Translations under genes and position numbers: made by a program | Notes under the pieces: generated by a model | The model's database searches: none | What the model was told of the DNA's origin: nothing | Seen by the model: only the letters and a program-made list of their open reading frames with translations | Part shown: positions 47,475-62,500 of the stretch, one piece after another | Numbering within the stretch: position 1 is the first letter of the stretch | Layout of the letters: the number at the start of each line of letters is the position of its first letter | DNA from: Litsea cubeba | Lineage: Eukaryota > Streptophyta > Magnoliopsida > Laurales > Lauraceae | Direction: 5' to 3' | Length of the DNA: 64,000 nucleotides | Assembly (NCBI GenBank): GCA_012931725.1 | Contig: CM022951.1 | Span: 76,695,905 to 76,759,904, forward strand

Positions 47475-50137
47475 GACCCGGACAGCTTATTGCCTAGGAG
47501 TTCAGTAGCTACATAGTTAATCAAAGCAACTTCAACGACAACCCCCAAAAGGGTCTGTAGCAACATTACACTAATATGCTGACATTTTTTTTTATCATCT
47601 ACTTACAGAAGGTTAACAAGTCATCTAAGGGAGGTTGTTCCACCTTTCTTGCTTAACTCGATCAAGCCAAGGGGAAGCTAACCACTTTAGACATGTCATT
47701 CCTTCTTCAACTCCTATTTCTGCGCTGTAATTTGCTCCACCAAATTTTAATCATCTCAGCTCAGATCTTCATTGATGTATTTAAGAGCAGAGTGTAGTTT
47801 CTCTTATGCACATTCTACCGTGTAAAGATCGGTAGTGCAACTCCTTTAGCTTAGGGTTAGATGGATCAAGAATCTGGACAGCTGATTCAAGGGCTTGTCG
47901 TAATTGACCTTCTGTAAATCACACTTTTTGTTCATTATTTACAGTGTTTTCATAAGTTCTAGATATATAATTGACCTAGTATCTTTTTCACGTAGCTTGT
48001 GTTCTATTGAGCCATAGGGTGGTTCCAATCCCTCTTTTGCTTTTCATAGTAAAATTGTCTGCAATTACCTTGCCATATTCTGAGAGGAACATGTCAGTTC
48101 ATATGTTGGTTGGTAGCATTTACTGGTATCCATCTTCTGGGATCACTCTACTCGGCTTGCATGATTGATTTGTCCCATTGTACATCTAAAATTTTGCAAC
48201 ATATGGGTAAGTGTCCTCAGTCTTTGACTGAGGTATGCTTTATGTTATTGAGATGTACATGGAAGTTTCTAGAGAAAAATTTAAAATGAATTCCAAGGAA
48301 CCATATTCAAGTAGCTGCTTTCACTTTTCAGACATGAATTTGTTACTGTTCCTGGCAGTGCTTGAATCATACCCGTTTGTGCTACTTATTATATTTTCTT
48401 TTATTCCAATAATCTTGCTATTGTTGTCAAAAAAAATTACATGAAGTGTATCCCGGAGGCATCCATTCACTCTTATTGTTCACTTAACTATTTTGTAATC
48501 CGCAAGTAGTCTCTGGAAGTTTGGAGTGTGGATTAAAATTCCAAAGGGATTTCTGTTTGCCGACGAGACAGGTCAGTCGTGAATTTACTGAAATGCTTAC
48601 TGAAATACATTTATCTGCAAATTAATGTAAAACAGGTGAAATGGCAGGTTGCAGGTAGAGAAGTTCAAACTAATAATGTAATTCCCGGAGAATTGAAGGG
48701 CCTGTTTAGCATACAGAAATTCTACCAAAATCCTGAAATTTCTGAATTTTCAAAGTTCATTTGAGACCCTTTTAAGTGACTGGAATTTTGAAAGGGAGAG
48801 TTGCAAATGCCACAACCCAAGCTCTCTTTTTATGACTAATATATCCCTTTTGTAAATTACCTAAAATGACATTTATCAAAACTCTCTTCCTGGCCAACTT
48901 CTTTCTACACTTACCCACCCCAACTCAGCCACCACCATCACCAACACCACGAGATGGGGAGAGGGACGGAGGGTGGGAAGCGGCAGGGAGAGGACGGGCA
49001 GAGGCAAGGCAGGGAGATGGATTACATACGGCTGTAATATATTGTCTCACAGTATGTTCGTGGCTTTCTGTGTATATGTTTGGAAGGGTCGTCTAACTTG
49101 TGTGATTTCTCGCTCACATTTCTATTGTTTCCAAGAAGGTTTACACATGGTTGAAAGACCTGGTTGAATGTTACTTCTATTTGTTTGTGGGACAATAGAC
49201 CTTGTCATTGTATAAAACTGAATTAGTGCTGCTCCTTTCTTGCGCGTCACTTTTCAACAGGAAACTCCCATTATTTTGAAGATTTTATATTCAATCTCTC
49301 AGCCCCACAAACCAAACACATAGTTGATCAGTGATCCCATTAAACATGATTGGATTTGTTTTATGCGTATGGATTTTGTGCAAGAACACTATTGATCTTT
49401 TGATATGATTTGAATTGGATTATTATTACCTGATTAAATGATAATTTCTATAATGAATTAATGTCAAGTAAGATTAACATGATCATTCATGACCCTCACT
49501 GTATAGAGACTGATCACGCACACAACTTTTAAAGGCCAATTCATATATTATCCACTAATTAGTTGAAAACACTATGATCAAAGACAAAAATATAAATATA
49601 ATTTTATGATGGGTTTGATCTCACCTTGATCAAAGACAATAATAATAATAATAATAAATAATAAATACAAATATAATAATAAAATGGGTTTGACATCACC
49701 TTCATAGAAAAAAAGTAAAAATAGTAAGGTGCCACGTTATAAATCCTATAAAAGTGGACTACATAGCCTACATTGTAAACCTTATCAAGGTGATCCCCAT
49801 CTATTAATTTCTAGAGGGTCCAACATTGCAACTCTAAAGGCATATCCCATGTACAATGATTCCTACGTTGGTTGTAATTTCTTCAGGTGGGCCAACATCG
49901 CAATTCCTTAATGGTTGCTCATCCTATAAGAATCCGATCCCATGTACAATGATTCCTACGTTGGTTGTAATTTCTTCAGGTGGGCCAACATCGCAATTCC
50001 TTAATGGGTGCTCATCCTATAAGAATCCCACCCCCATGTAATGTTCCTATAAGAATGCGCACCCCACCCCCCTTATTTTAGTATTTATGAATATTTATAA
50101 TTAATAATCCAAATTCAACAACATTACTTAATATGAT
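47475..50137. other. Spacer between convergent genes
   Basis: The first part should contain the F-box gene 3' UTR; no strong polyadenylation signal was found. The F-box gene and NOT1 are convergent across this region. The segment 48711-49310 starts GGGCCTGTTTAGCATA and ends ACCAAACACA, like a decayed small transposon, but without a clear target duplication. AAT/ATA microsatellites lie near 49640-49680. No gene is supported. Confidence 0.4.
49851..50036. repeat. 93-bp tandem duplication
   Basis: Units starting GTACAATGATTCCTACGTTGG at 49851 and 49944 are almost identical, and a short partial third copy follows near 50036. They are non-coding and lie just beyond the NOT1 3' end. Confidence 0.9.
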
Positions 50138-50143
50138 TTTATT
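50138..50143 (-). terminator. Possible polyadenylation signal of NOT1
   Basis: AATAAA on the minus strand, about 320 bases after the NOT1 stop codon. A reasonable position for a plant 3' UTR, but not proven. Confidence 0.35.
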
Positions 50144-50366
50144 TGCTAGAACAAAACTTATTTACAATGTTACCAAACAAGTTCCAAACATCAAATTCTC
50201 AATGGAACAACTTAATATAATGTTACCAAAAAAGTTCTGCCAAGTCTTCGCACAACCTGATCTCAGCACAGAATCGGAAAACATAGAAACAATGCTGGCA
50301 AACCCAAACAGGCAACCCATATGCCAAGAACGCAATTCAACACTGTAAAAATCCTCTTAAGTTTCT

Positions 50367-50545
50367 AATGGGTGCTGTCAGGAACTCATCAGGTATCCCA
50401 TCATCCGCATATTTTGAGCCCCATTCGATCTTGACAGCGATTCTAACAGCCAAAGGTTTTAATGGGTGCTATCAGGAATTCCACCGGGAACCATCCCATC
50501 ATCCACAGCTTTTGAGCCACCACATGATCTCGATACCGATTCAAA
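50367..50545 (-). repeat. Tandem duplication of the NOT1 3' coding end
   Basis: About 80 bp at 50459-50545, covering the last codons and stop of NOT1, is repeated in diverged form at 50367-50450 (period 94 bp). Shared phrases are AATGGGTGCT(A/G)TCAGGAA and ATCCCATCATCC(A/G)CA. The outer copy falls after the stop codon, so it is 3' UTR. Confidence 0.8.
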
Positions 50546-53500
50546 CAACCTCTCTATCTCAGGCGCACATCGAGTGAATGATCGACTCCAGAAACTATAA
50601 CGTGGATTCTGCATATCAAACCTCTTTTAAGAGAACAGTGACGAGGGAAATTGATGCTAGGATGGAAGAGACTGGCTTAGATTTGAGACGAAATGAAAGA
50701 AATAAGCATCTGATTTTCCAATTACTACCTTAATGAGCTCAATGAAAGTGATTAAAAGGCCCCACGGATGAGGTCGGTTGACAATCAGGCGCTCCAACAG
50801 CACTCTTGTTATTTGCTCCTGAATGATCTCCTGCAACACAAGATTGTTTCACTTGAGCAAAAATTAATCAAACCACAGAACATAATTTCCTTTCCAAACC
50901 CACAAGTTGGGACAAGAGCCAGTAGCACGATTGAAAAGCGCACTGTCACAACCCCAAGGTTGTGAGTTAAGAGTTTAACTACTTTAAAAAAATCCCCACA
51001 TTCAGTCTGTAAGCTACTACTGCATTCAGGTTTTTTTTTTTTTTCTTATTTATAAATATTTTAAACTTATATTTTAGATGAATCTATTCTAAAAGTTCAT
51101 ATGAAATCATCAAATTTTGAGGATGTGGAAAGAAATTCAGAAGGAGACCTATCAGCATGCCTGCCGGTTGCAAATAAAAGATGACAGACATCTGTAGCTA
51201 GATTTACAGTCAATTTGATTTAAAGCAAAGGCTTTACCTGTTTTGCCTCCACAAATAAGTAGAGAAGGATGAAGGAGAAGTAATGAGTATGGTTGTTTGG
51301 GTAGCGTAATTGGTTTGCAACTGCATTGAGAAACAGGTACCGCCCTTCTGTATCTAGGTCCCCAATCAGGATCTGGAAAATATCCAAGACGGCATTGACT
51401 GAATAATCCATGGGAGGTGTAGGGGCATGAGGAGGCGTTGTAGGTCTACTTTGTATTTGCTGGATAGCCTGAAATGACCAAAAAAACAAGCCTCGAATTT
51501 AGATTACAAGTTTCATACTCTTTACGGTATGTGAATCCAGTACAGCCAACAAAATTTCTGCGATGTCAGGTAATGTAGCTTTCAAAAGAAGTTATGGCCC
51601 TTCCATGTTCATTTCCATGCATCCATGAATATGGCTAGGCACAATTTCACATGCCAGGCATCAGGTTGGACCCACTTTGACTAATCACACAGGCTTCACA
51701 TGTGGTTGAAACACTGACCAATCTTTATTTGACTCCCCATCTGTTTCAAATATTGGCCCACTTGATTAGTATTCCAGCCTGAATTCCAGCTCAGGACATC
51801 CATAGAGTGAAGCCCACCTTGGGGATGTTGAAGTTATTGCAAAAATGACAACCCCCGCATGAGCAGTCCATAAAAGTAAAGGCATCCTTTAAAAGTAGTT
51901 CTTTGTAAATGAGCATATAGTTGAGAAGCAACAATATGATATACTTGACATTATGGAAGGAAGCTTTGGATGGTAATTCTAAATTAAGAATTTGTAAAGA
52001 ATCACAGCAGCGAGGCAAGTACTACAAGTGAAAGAACAATAAGCATCACCTGCATTCCTACATAAAGCACAAGTGAATTGATGAGTGGAACATTATATTT
52101 GGTCCCAGCCAGTGGAACCTCACTCGGATTAAGCAGCAGTCTCTGCTTCAGCTCTGCTAGAAATGGAGAACCCTGTTGCCTTGTCTGTAGAATAAAATAG
52201 AAGACAAAATAATAGATTACAATGAAAAATAAAGTGAATCAAAGAATCAAAATAGAAAACAAAATAAAATAGAATTTAGTGAAAATATAAAATATGAAGT
52301 TAGAACCCCCTACAGCAAGATAGTGAAAATGGCAAAAAAAGGGTTTTGAAAGAGAGCACTCAGCTCTCATCAAGGAGAATACCAAGTTGGACTTGCCTGA
52401 GTTCTCTAACAATGGGTTAATGGTTTGTGGTAGAAAACCACATAGTTACCTGTATACACGAGAGAAGGAAGTCCACTGGCAACTCACCATCTCATTGTGC
52501 TAGGGAAAAAAGGGAACTGTTGAGATCACAGTGAACACAGTTTCTCAAGCTCAGGACATGAAGGATCATCATGATTGAGACATGAGGTCCACAAATGAAG
52601 ACAATCTGGTGATTTTATGTTTTCTACAGTAGAAACCGACTGCGGTACGTCCATCATACACAGATCCAGGTATTGGAAAACTCAAGTGACCACTGACCAT
52701 GCTGACAAAATGGACCAGCTCTATTTGGACCATTTCAAGAGATCCAATTAACACAAAGATTGATCCTTAGTTTGGACCTAAACTGAAAAAAAACCAACAT
52801 ATTAAGTGTGGATGTTGCGGTGGATCATGTTCCAATTAATGTTCAACACATTTTCTGAAGCATAGAACCATAGTAGCCAATTTCGTTTCAGATACTTTCA
52901 ATTTGACCCTGGATTGAAACGTTTCGGCTGGATCAGCAATTGGTGTTTCATTTCGGAGTTACATTTGTTTTATTTTTATAACACATGGTATCTCCTACCC
53001 AGCCCAGCCCAGCCCAGGAGCCTTTGGCCCTGAGCCCGAGGGACACTCGATTCTGGACAGCCGAGAGCTAATCCCTAGGGGCACATGCAAACCTTCCTAT
53101 TCACATGTACCATTTTGTAAAACTATTAAGTAAATTAAAAATATACACAGCTTTGAAAAATAATAAATAGTTAAGCAAAATGCATATTTAAAGAACTAAA
53201 AAGTAGGATAACACCCTAGTAAACTAATCCCAACGATATAAACTATATGAGTTATAAGAAGTTCTAATGGAATATTTTAAATAAATATTCACTTGTAGAT
53301 ACTATCCACTGCTTGGATTCTGTGCAAGTAGCAGACCGAGTCTTCAAGTTGGGACATGAAGATATTCCTTGGCTTGAGAGACTTTACAAGTGAGTTTGAT
53401 TCAGATTTCCTATTTGCATCTCAGCAGTAAGGGCTGTGGGTTTTTCTTTGATATAGATTAAATTAAGGGCCCATAACATTATAGAAACAGAGAGCTGAAT

Positions 53501-56500
53501 CAATTTCAGGCCTTGTCATGGCCAGTACCAAAATCATTGAGGGAAAAGAAAAGTTTAAAACTGAAATATACAAATCTTCATTTTTAATGGTTGTAGGGAG
53601 TTTACTGTGCAGCTAAAAACCTAAAAGTATGGTCAAACAGGTAGAGAAAAATAGAGCTAGAGTTTATGGTTCAGAATGTTGCCAGTATGCTCAGAGCCAA
53701 ATTCGAAACAAAAAACATGGAGATATGCATCATTTGCCATGAAATCTAAACACTTTATTCAAACAAGCTCATTTCCTTCTGTCATGTGTATATAGAAGAG
53801 TGTGGGTAAACAGAGAAAAAACTCACAGGGAACATGGATAAATTTTGAAATGGCTGTATATCGCAACATTTTTTCTTCTTTTTACTTTTTTAAAGGGAGA
53901 TAAAAAGTTCCCCTTGTAATAAAATATTTAATGTAACTACTCACAATAATAGTAATAATGATGCTAACAGCAATTGAAGGTACCAAGTTGATGGAAAAAT
54001 TGACGTAAAGAATTTTAAGGACACATGTGACCCAAGTGCCACACCAACACCAGGGATCGGTCCCTGGTTGTGTCTGTGGATAAGGGGATGCCTAACCACG
54101 TAACTATCAGTGGATTAGCAATTTGAGGCCAAGATTTTAACTCTTCCAGAGTTCCAAGTGTTTTTGTATCAAGTCAGTCAACATACTTTTGGAATGCATT
54201 AGTGTAGCTCCGAATCAAGTCACAAAACTGAATCAATGAGTAAGATTGATCACATAATCTTCCATTGAGTAAGCTAACCAACTTAAAAAACTAGGAAGAA
54301 TAACACCAAGTACTTACTAAATGAATCCCAACCTCTACCATGACTTTAATTTGAGAACCTGACAACCAATAATCTGTATAGTATGATTTTAAAAACAATG
54401 ATAGGACTTTGTACCTTAAGATACTCATCAACCTCAGCCTTCATCTGCTTTGCTTTCAGAGAACCATCAACCTCGGAGAGGATAACTGGTGATTGGCTGA
54501 TTTCAGCTAACAGATCAATCTAGAGACAGAAAACAGATGGTATATTATGTATTAAGGTTTATAGATGATGTTGCTTAAATTTGTTGAAAACAAAATAATA
54601 TGCACTCACCTTTAAGTTAGGAGTAGAAGGATCAGGAAGCCTCATATTGCGTGGAAATGCACTTAGAATAACATTTCGCATCTGAATACAGGTAGGAGGG
54701 ATCACATCACAGAAGCTGAAATGGTAATCACATAGGAACTCAGGAAAATCATGAAGCAGAACCAGCAGTACTCTCAGAGTGCCTTTGTAGAGAAAGTGAA
54801 TCTGCACAAAACAGACAAAAATAAGATGTCGTGTAGTCACTATAAACAAGAAAAAACTATCCTCTTTCATTAAATATGAAGACAATCAAGATGGACAAAC
54901 CGGTTCTCCTAATTCAGCATTCCTCAAGTACGGCTCCATGAATTTGAACAAGTCAACAAGCAACCGTTGGATAAAAGGCCAGCCCTTTTGAGAGTTGCTC
55001 ATGAGCAATTTCGGCATGAAACTTCTATGGCTTACCAACTCGAGCCATGCAAAGCTGAGAAATATTTAAACAGGTTACTGACATCACTGAGAATTAGAAA
55101 AACAACATTTTCCAGCGCTCCTTTTTTCTTTGTTTCTTTCTTTGTGAAAGACCCCCAGGCCCGGAAGTGTTGTTTCAAACCCCAGTAATAAATAACAAGG
55201 ATAACTCATAAAAAAAATGATACTCCATTTACAAGGACAAAGCAATATCTTACGCATTTACTCATCTATTCTGGACATGTTGCAACACCTTGACAAGCAG
55301 TGGTGGACCCAAAAAAAATCATTTGGGGGAGGGGAGGCAATAGGCAAAGAAAACAATTTGAGGGGCCACTTGTAAAAAGAGGAAGAAAAATTCAAGAAAA
55401 TTTGCCAACTCCAGACACTGTTTACAAGCAAAAAAATAATAATAATAATAATAATAATAAAAAAGAATAGAATCATATGGTATTTATTAAATCTGGTACT
55501 CCACTTTCTTATGCAAGACATTAATTGTGATGAATCAGTATCTCAAAATATTAGTTCAGGTTTAAAATGGGAAGGTCAATGACTGAAGCTATTTTTACTT
55601 TTGAGGTAACTAATGAAAATTTTAGGGAATTTTCTAACAGGCGAGGAATTCATTAGGAATCTGCAGATTTAAGAGTTTCTCACTGCAGCAGATTTGAGAA
55701 TTCCTTGCTGAGAATTTGTATAGCTCAGTATTGCTTCATGTGTGAATTCAATTACCGATAAGATAAAGCTTTCTGTAACTTTATGAGTGTCTATTAACCC
55801 AAATTTTCAAGGGATTTTACTGGACTAAGTGTTGCTGAATTGGAAGGAAATTGCCACGTCTTATTAGCTCCTCTTTCGATCTGTTTGTCCTGTTTGGTTG
55901 TTTTCCTTTTTGGGTGTTCTTTGTAGTCTTTCAGTATATTTTCTCTTGTACTGTCTGCTTTTTCTTAATGAAATTTACAGTTAAAAAATAAAAATAAAAA
56001 TAAAAAACGGTGCGTTTCGTTTCATATAGCTGAGAGAAATTGGTTTTAGTGAGCAGGTCTGACCTGAAAACCCTCAAAAATGAGGATTTCCACAAGCCCA
56101 ATCCTTGAGGATTTGCACAATTGCCAAAAGTGGATATTCCAAATCCTCAGGGAAAACCGGTGAGGAATCCCCGAGAATTAGCTTGCCAAATGTGACCTTA
56201 GACCAAAGAGGAAAAATTTACATATGGCCTTCATTATTTTGAAAAGGCTTGCACAATAGGGTACAAAGGCAGTTGATTTGGTGGGCATTGAAGAAAAAAG
56301 GTAACGCAAATGACTAAACCGAAATACAAGGCATTATGAAGGGGCAGCAACGGCATGAGAACTATGCGCGGATGACGTTCTAGTTCCCAGTCCCGGTTGG
56401 ACTGAGACTGCAACAAGGGTTCACTTTTAGCCCCTACTTGTTCACGTGAGTTATGCAATCTCAATCCAATTGGGCAAAGTTTTAGTTCCCAGTTGGATTG

Positions 56501-59500
56501 AGAACGCACCAAGGGTTCACTTTGAGCCCCTACTTGTTTGTGTTAGCTAAGGACAACATAGTGGTAGATACCTAACAGTGGCTGGCATATCTATTTTTAG
56601 ATAACATGGAACTAATTAGTCAAATAAGAAAGGAAGTAATAAGCTGGAACTATTGAGAAATAAAGGCTCTCGAGATGGGCCATGAATAAGTCAAAGATAG
56701 AACATATGAAGTGCAAGTTCAGCAAGTATGAAAATAGAGAAGATGAGTTGGTCAATATAGAAGATGACCATTTCCAAAAAATATATACATATAGAAGACA
56801 ACTGGGTAACACAATAAAAAAGATTTCAGCATCCAGGGCTTGAGTTAAATATAGTGAGCAGGATCTAGGTAGGGAGGGGAACATGGAGACAAGCTAGCCG
56901 AGTGCTATGTGACTGTAGCGTGCCACTTCTGTTGATGGGTTGGTTACTTTTATAAAAAAAAAAAAATCTTTTCAATAACCTTTAAAAGACAATAATTACA
57001 CTTGTTTTGTTGTATGGAGCTGAGCATTGTTGCAATAAAAGTATGGGGAGAAGCTAAAGTACATGCAGTTGAAATGCAGACAACAAATATGAATATGTAG
57101 TCACAGGAAAGGATAAAATCTGAATGAGGATATAAGGAGAACCTACAGCCATTGGTAGCTTCAATAGTAAAAGTCAAGGAACATAGTTTGAGATAGCTTG
57201 GCAATGTGAACAGAAAGTCTGAATTAGTAAATGTAAGCGTCGAAGAGTTGATTGTTCAATGAACTAGGGAGGAAGAGACCAATTAAGATGTTGGATGTAG
57301 CAGTGAGGAAAACCATGTTAGTTTGTAAAGTTACCAACAACATGACCACGAATAGCGTAAGCCAAATACCACTTTTTTGCATTTAAAATATCTTTCAAAA
57401 GAAATCTTTTAAAAGCCGTTTTCTACCATTTAATAACAAAAATGATGGGATGTTAGCAAGCATTATTGAGAGAGATAGACAGCTTACATACCACCCCCAA
57501 GAGAGGGTATAAAAAGCTTATCCCTACTTCAGATTCACAAGAAAAAACACCTCCCAAGACAATTACAACAATAATAACTCCCAAGGGGGAGACCTATACA
57601 CCTCGTTTAACAAAAGAATCTGCAACCCATTGGCCAACCTCATCACATGAAGATGGGATGCTAAAGCCTTATCTCATTAAAAGAGAACAGAAGCTTTCAG
57701 CACGTGGCTCCTCAATAGTCACCCATGCGATCGCATTGGACAAATCACTCTCCACAATTAAGCTATCCTAAAAAGAGTGGGAAAAAACTCACAGAGCCTC
57801 CAAAATCACCAACACCTCAACTTCATTTGAATCCTTGACCCCACTCGTTTAGGAAACATACAAAGAATTTCCCCCTATCATTACGCAACACCTCTCTGAC
57901 ACCCGCTAAGCCCACTTCCCCCTAACAGCTACATCCACATCAAAAATCCCAGGTTGGCTTTCTTTGTAGTCACTAGTCAATACCTCCAAAACCTTATAGG
58001 ATCAACTGGTGGCGAGAACTGTGTGCAGACTGTCTGGATGGAATGCAAAATATTTCTTCTCGGGTAAAATCACACTCTTAGATGTAGCTTTATTCAATTT
58101 GATACTTCATGTCGCATTTTTTTATGCACTGTTTTTGCAATTGAAAGAATCAAAATGCTCCGAAGGGATTTCTTGTAAGGAATGGAGGAGAAAGGAAATG
58201 CCACCTAGTTCCATGGGAGGATATATGCTGGTCTTGCAGACAAAGAGGTCTTGGCATTAGAACCTTTAAAGCAGATGAGAAAAAAAAAACCTTGGAAACT
58301 GCTTGCGGGACCTGGGTGACGGTTCAGATGGCCCTCAGAAGGTGTCATGCTCCAAATACAAAGTGGAAACGAACGGATGGTGGGTTCAAGAGGGATCTTC
58401 TCAAATTCTAATATATGGTGAGGCATCATGAAGTGGAGAGAATCTTTTGGTCAGTCCAGTTGCTTCAAATTGGCGATATAGATAGAATCCTATCCTAGAC
58501 TGATATCTGATACGAGATCAGAGTCTTGCAAATAAATTCCTGCACCTTTTCAGTATTGCCTCTAATCCAATATTCATACCAATTTAAAAATTAAAAAATA
58601 ACTGCAATAACCATTAATTTCTAGGATTCAATTATGAAAACAGCAAGTCAAAGAAAGATAACAGGGAAAAAAGCCAAAAGCAGCATGCTGACCTCCAACT
58701 AGGAACTTTCAAAGGCTGCAATGCATGGAAAGCATTTGCAAAAGACGTCAGGATCTGAAGGTAGTCAAGGTACCCAACATTATAATCCAATGGAGATAAG
58801 GAAAAAATCACAATGGACAACCCAGATAAATGGGACAAGGCTTCAATGATGATGATGGTGAGAAAACATGAAGTTGTACCTGAAAGTTGGCACCATCAAA
58901 GACAGGATCGGGAGAACCAAGGTCCAATATCCAGTTTAAAAACAACCTAAAATATGGCCTAGGGTTAAAAGAAGACTTCTTCTCCTCTGCATCCTTCTGA
59001 ATGACTCTCACAGCAACTGCCAGAATCTGCCATCAATTCATGGTGATAAGTGAAATAAAAAAATGGTTAACAATGGAAGTAATACTAGTGGAAGCAAGAA
59101 AATAAGAAACAGTTGAAAGGGCTAAAATGAACCTTGGGAAGAAGAATGATTGTATTCGACTGATCCACCCCCGAGTACTAAAAATGAAACAATTAAAAAT
59201 AAATTAGCTAAATGTTGATGAGAGTGGCCAGGTTAGTTTATACTAAATTAAATAAAATCTCATAACCACATTCAAAGCAAGATTCACCTTAAGAATTATA
59301 ACCACAAGCTTTGCATACATATCAATAGCAATAAATGAGATATTATGGACTTGCTGCTGTCCTTGTGACAGTGAGCCTGCACTAATCACTTCAGAGGCTA
59401 CACAATGTGCTACAGAAATTTCCTGGTATCACAAGAGCGGGGTGAGGATGAAATCTCTCATAAATTTGACAAAGCATTGTAGATCTTCATGTAAATATAA

Positions 59501-62500
59501 TTGCAAATAGGGATTACCATGAGGAAGCGGAAAAAGCGATCTGTAATATCATCTCCTTTAAGGAGCCCACTTTGCTGCAGTTGGGAGATAAAGTGTGTGT
59601 AAGCTGCATCTGTCGTACCAGAATGTTCACAAATCCGACACCACTCGTTGAACAGCAAAGAAACCTGCAGTGCATCAGAGAGAAGAAACTAAGGCTGTGT
59701 TACAGTTTATCTGATGAGACGAATTGACAGATGATGGCCCCAAAGCCAAACTGCACAGTTCTTGGGTGGATAGTTATCACTTGAATATTTTGCGATAAAT
59801 GATGAGGACATGAGAGCCCCTCCATACAAATTCTACCGGAGGAAGAAGAAGACACACAGGCTTCTTTATGGTTAGAAGATCATTGCCTGGTATTAGATTG
59901 CGATTATGGTGAAGATCCACCAATGTATCTTGATTCTGGCAATGATCAACAGCTGGATCTAGTCTGATCTAGCATGGGATCAAGTTGAAGAACCCATATG
60001 ACAATATTCAGGAAGACCCTACATTGGGATGTGCCAAATGGGAGGGACCAGCAAGGAAGAGGAGAATAGAGGATCAAGAGAGGCCCATTTGGCCCACACA
60101 ATTGACAATAAGGCCCAGTGCAATGTTATTTATGTAATTTTTGGAGTTATGCTCATAGCTTGTCTATTAAGTATTTAAGAAGGAATGTTTTAATCTCGAC
60201 CGGAGATATGTTTAGATGGTTGAAATTAGTTTTAGGGTTAGGTTTTGTGTTTTTTTCTTTTCTTTTCTTTTCTTTTTTTTATAACAGGTTTTGCTTATTT
60301 AAATCCATGTAATGCATCTTTTGGAAGGAATGATCAATGAGGAAAAAAAATTATGGCTTTTGGCTCTCTCCTCTAAATGAGACAGGTGTGAATGTGATAC
60401 CATTGGCACGACGCGAATCCAGGTAATCTACTACTACTCCTTTTCCATTACTAGAGGTATTGTATTGTTGGTGTTCATCACCCCTCCATAAAACCATCAT
60501 CCAAATCCATTGGCCAACCAAACTCGAACATCATACCATAACCAATATCCATCGAAACCAATCCCTAAACCCAAATCACCATTGCCGCCCAAATCCCATA
60601 ACCGAATGCTATAAACCTATAAATTCACACAGGCCGACCATTATCCACCATTAAATCCTTGGAGCTGAACCTTTCCCAGCTATAACCACTATAGCCGTAC
60701 CATCATAGAACCCCATTCCACCTTGTACGACAATCGCTAACCCTAACCTGCAGCATCCAACTCATCAAAAACCCTAAACCCTAGCGACCAAACCCAACCT
60801 AGCCTTTCCCCAAGCTGATCCCTTTCATTGGACCAGAACCATTCTGGCCAATCCAGCCAATCCAACACCAAGATCCAGCCCCAAGCCCAGCCGAGCCCTA
60901 TTTGGCTCAATTCCAACCAGGCCAAACCCTATTCCTAGGATGTTGACCTTTTTGCACAACCCTAATTTAAACTTTTGGCCAATATCTCATACTTCAAATT
61001 TGTTATTGCTTTTTTGGAACTATTCAACTGCGGGAATTGCTGCTATACTTATAAATCTGAATTCATTGTCACCTACTCTTAACATTCAAACCATGTTGAA
61101 ACCTCTTTCAACCTAGCCTTTTTGTAAATCCTAAAGAGGGACAACAAAATACGGGTGTTGTCAATTGATCCATAAGCTAGTGGAAGAGATATTCTTCGGA
61201 GACTCCCAATTCAGATTTGAGAGGTACAAATTGTGGGATTGTGACAAGGCCTAGATTCATCACTAATTCCCTAGCTGAAATTCTACATAAGTGGTGCGAT
61301 CTGAATTTTATTTTTAGATTTTAATTGTGATTGTTAGTCTTTTTTGATCTCTCAATAAACATCAAGGTTAGGTAACATAGTCCTGCATAAGTAAAGTATG
61401 ATAAAAGAATATTTATATTGACCAAACTAGTGTTGCAGTATGCAGATATGAATATTGAGATTGATGAGGCCAAACATCTGAAAAATGAGTGAAACAAAGA
61501 TGAAAATGTTGAGATGAATGTGTGGTAAAACTAGGAAGGACAGAATCAGAAATAAGTACCTTCAGGAGCATTTATGGGTAGCATCAATCAGTGATAAATT
61601 AAGAGAGATCCATTTGGGATGGTTTGGACATGTTCAACATAGCCAGTGAGGAAAGTTTCTCTATGCAAGTTGATCCAGATGGAAGTAGTAAGGATAGATC
61701 TGAAGAAGTGCAACATAACCTAGGATTTGGCCCGGGATAGACCGGAATGAGGAAACAGTGTTCATACAGCTGACCCCAACATAGGTCAAGACTCGGTCGT
61801 GGTGATGAAAGTAGTGTTGCAGATATAGTATTTAAAGTGGAACGAATTCAACTGGATACCATTTTAGCAGGAACTTATATATAAACTGACACATGATTTT
61901 CCGCCCAAATTGTCAACAAGACTCGGCCAATTAGAAGTGTCAACTGGGCAGGTCAGTAAAATAATGGTTGAAACAAATGTGTTTGAAACCAAAACATATG
62001 ACAGTAATTTAACCTGATCACGAAAAGCAGCAGGATCAATTGCCATGGATTCAGAAATGTTGTTATCATCTCGGCTAGCCACAGACCGACCAGTAGTAAC
62101 CTGTATCATTCAAACACCTGATTAATATTTTATATCCATTTCTGCTAGCAACATACTGACCAGAAGCAACCTGATCATTAAACCACCCAATTCAAACCCT
62201 TACAAGTTTCCAGTACACAAGCCCACTTAGTGAAACCCGGATGTATGGATAGGCCAAAGTACTCAAAATAGTAACATGCTGATACAGAAACTTGACACAC
62301 CAGGACATCGTATAGATACAACATTGGCTATATCCTATTTACAGAAAAAAAAAATCTTTTCAATTAACTTCTTTCCTTTAGAAAAAAATAATAATTCTAA
62401 TTTTGAAAATTTTGGCAGGATAAATGTCATTAGGAAAGGTCGGCCAGCATTCAAAAGGCTTTTAGGGGGGTGTTTGGGTACAAGCAGAATAAAATATATG

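Noticed and set aside
48711..49313. Possible MITE starting GGGCCTGTTTAG and ending ACCAAACACA
   Set aside because: The ends pair poorly and no target duplication was found; kept only as a remark in the spacer entry.
60765..60785. CCCTAAACCCTA-like telomeric repeat
   Set aside because: Fewer than three units in intron sequence; such short matches are common in plant DNA.
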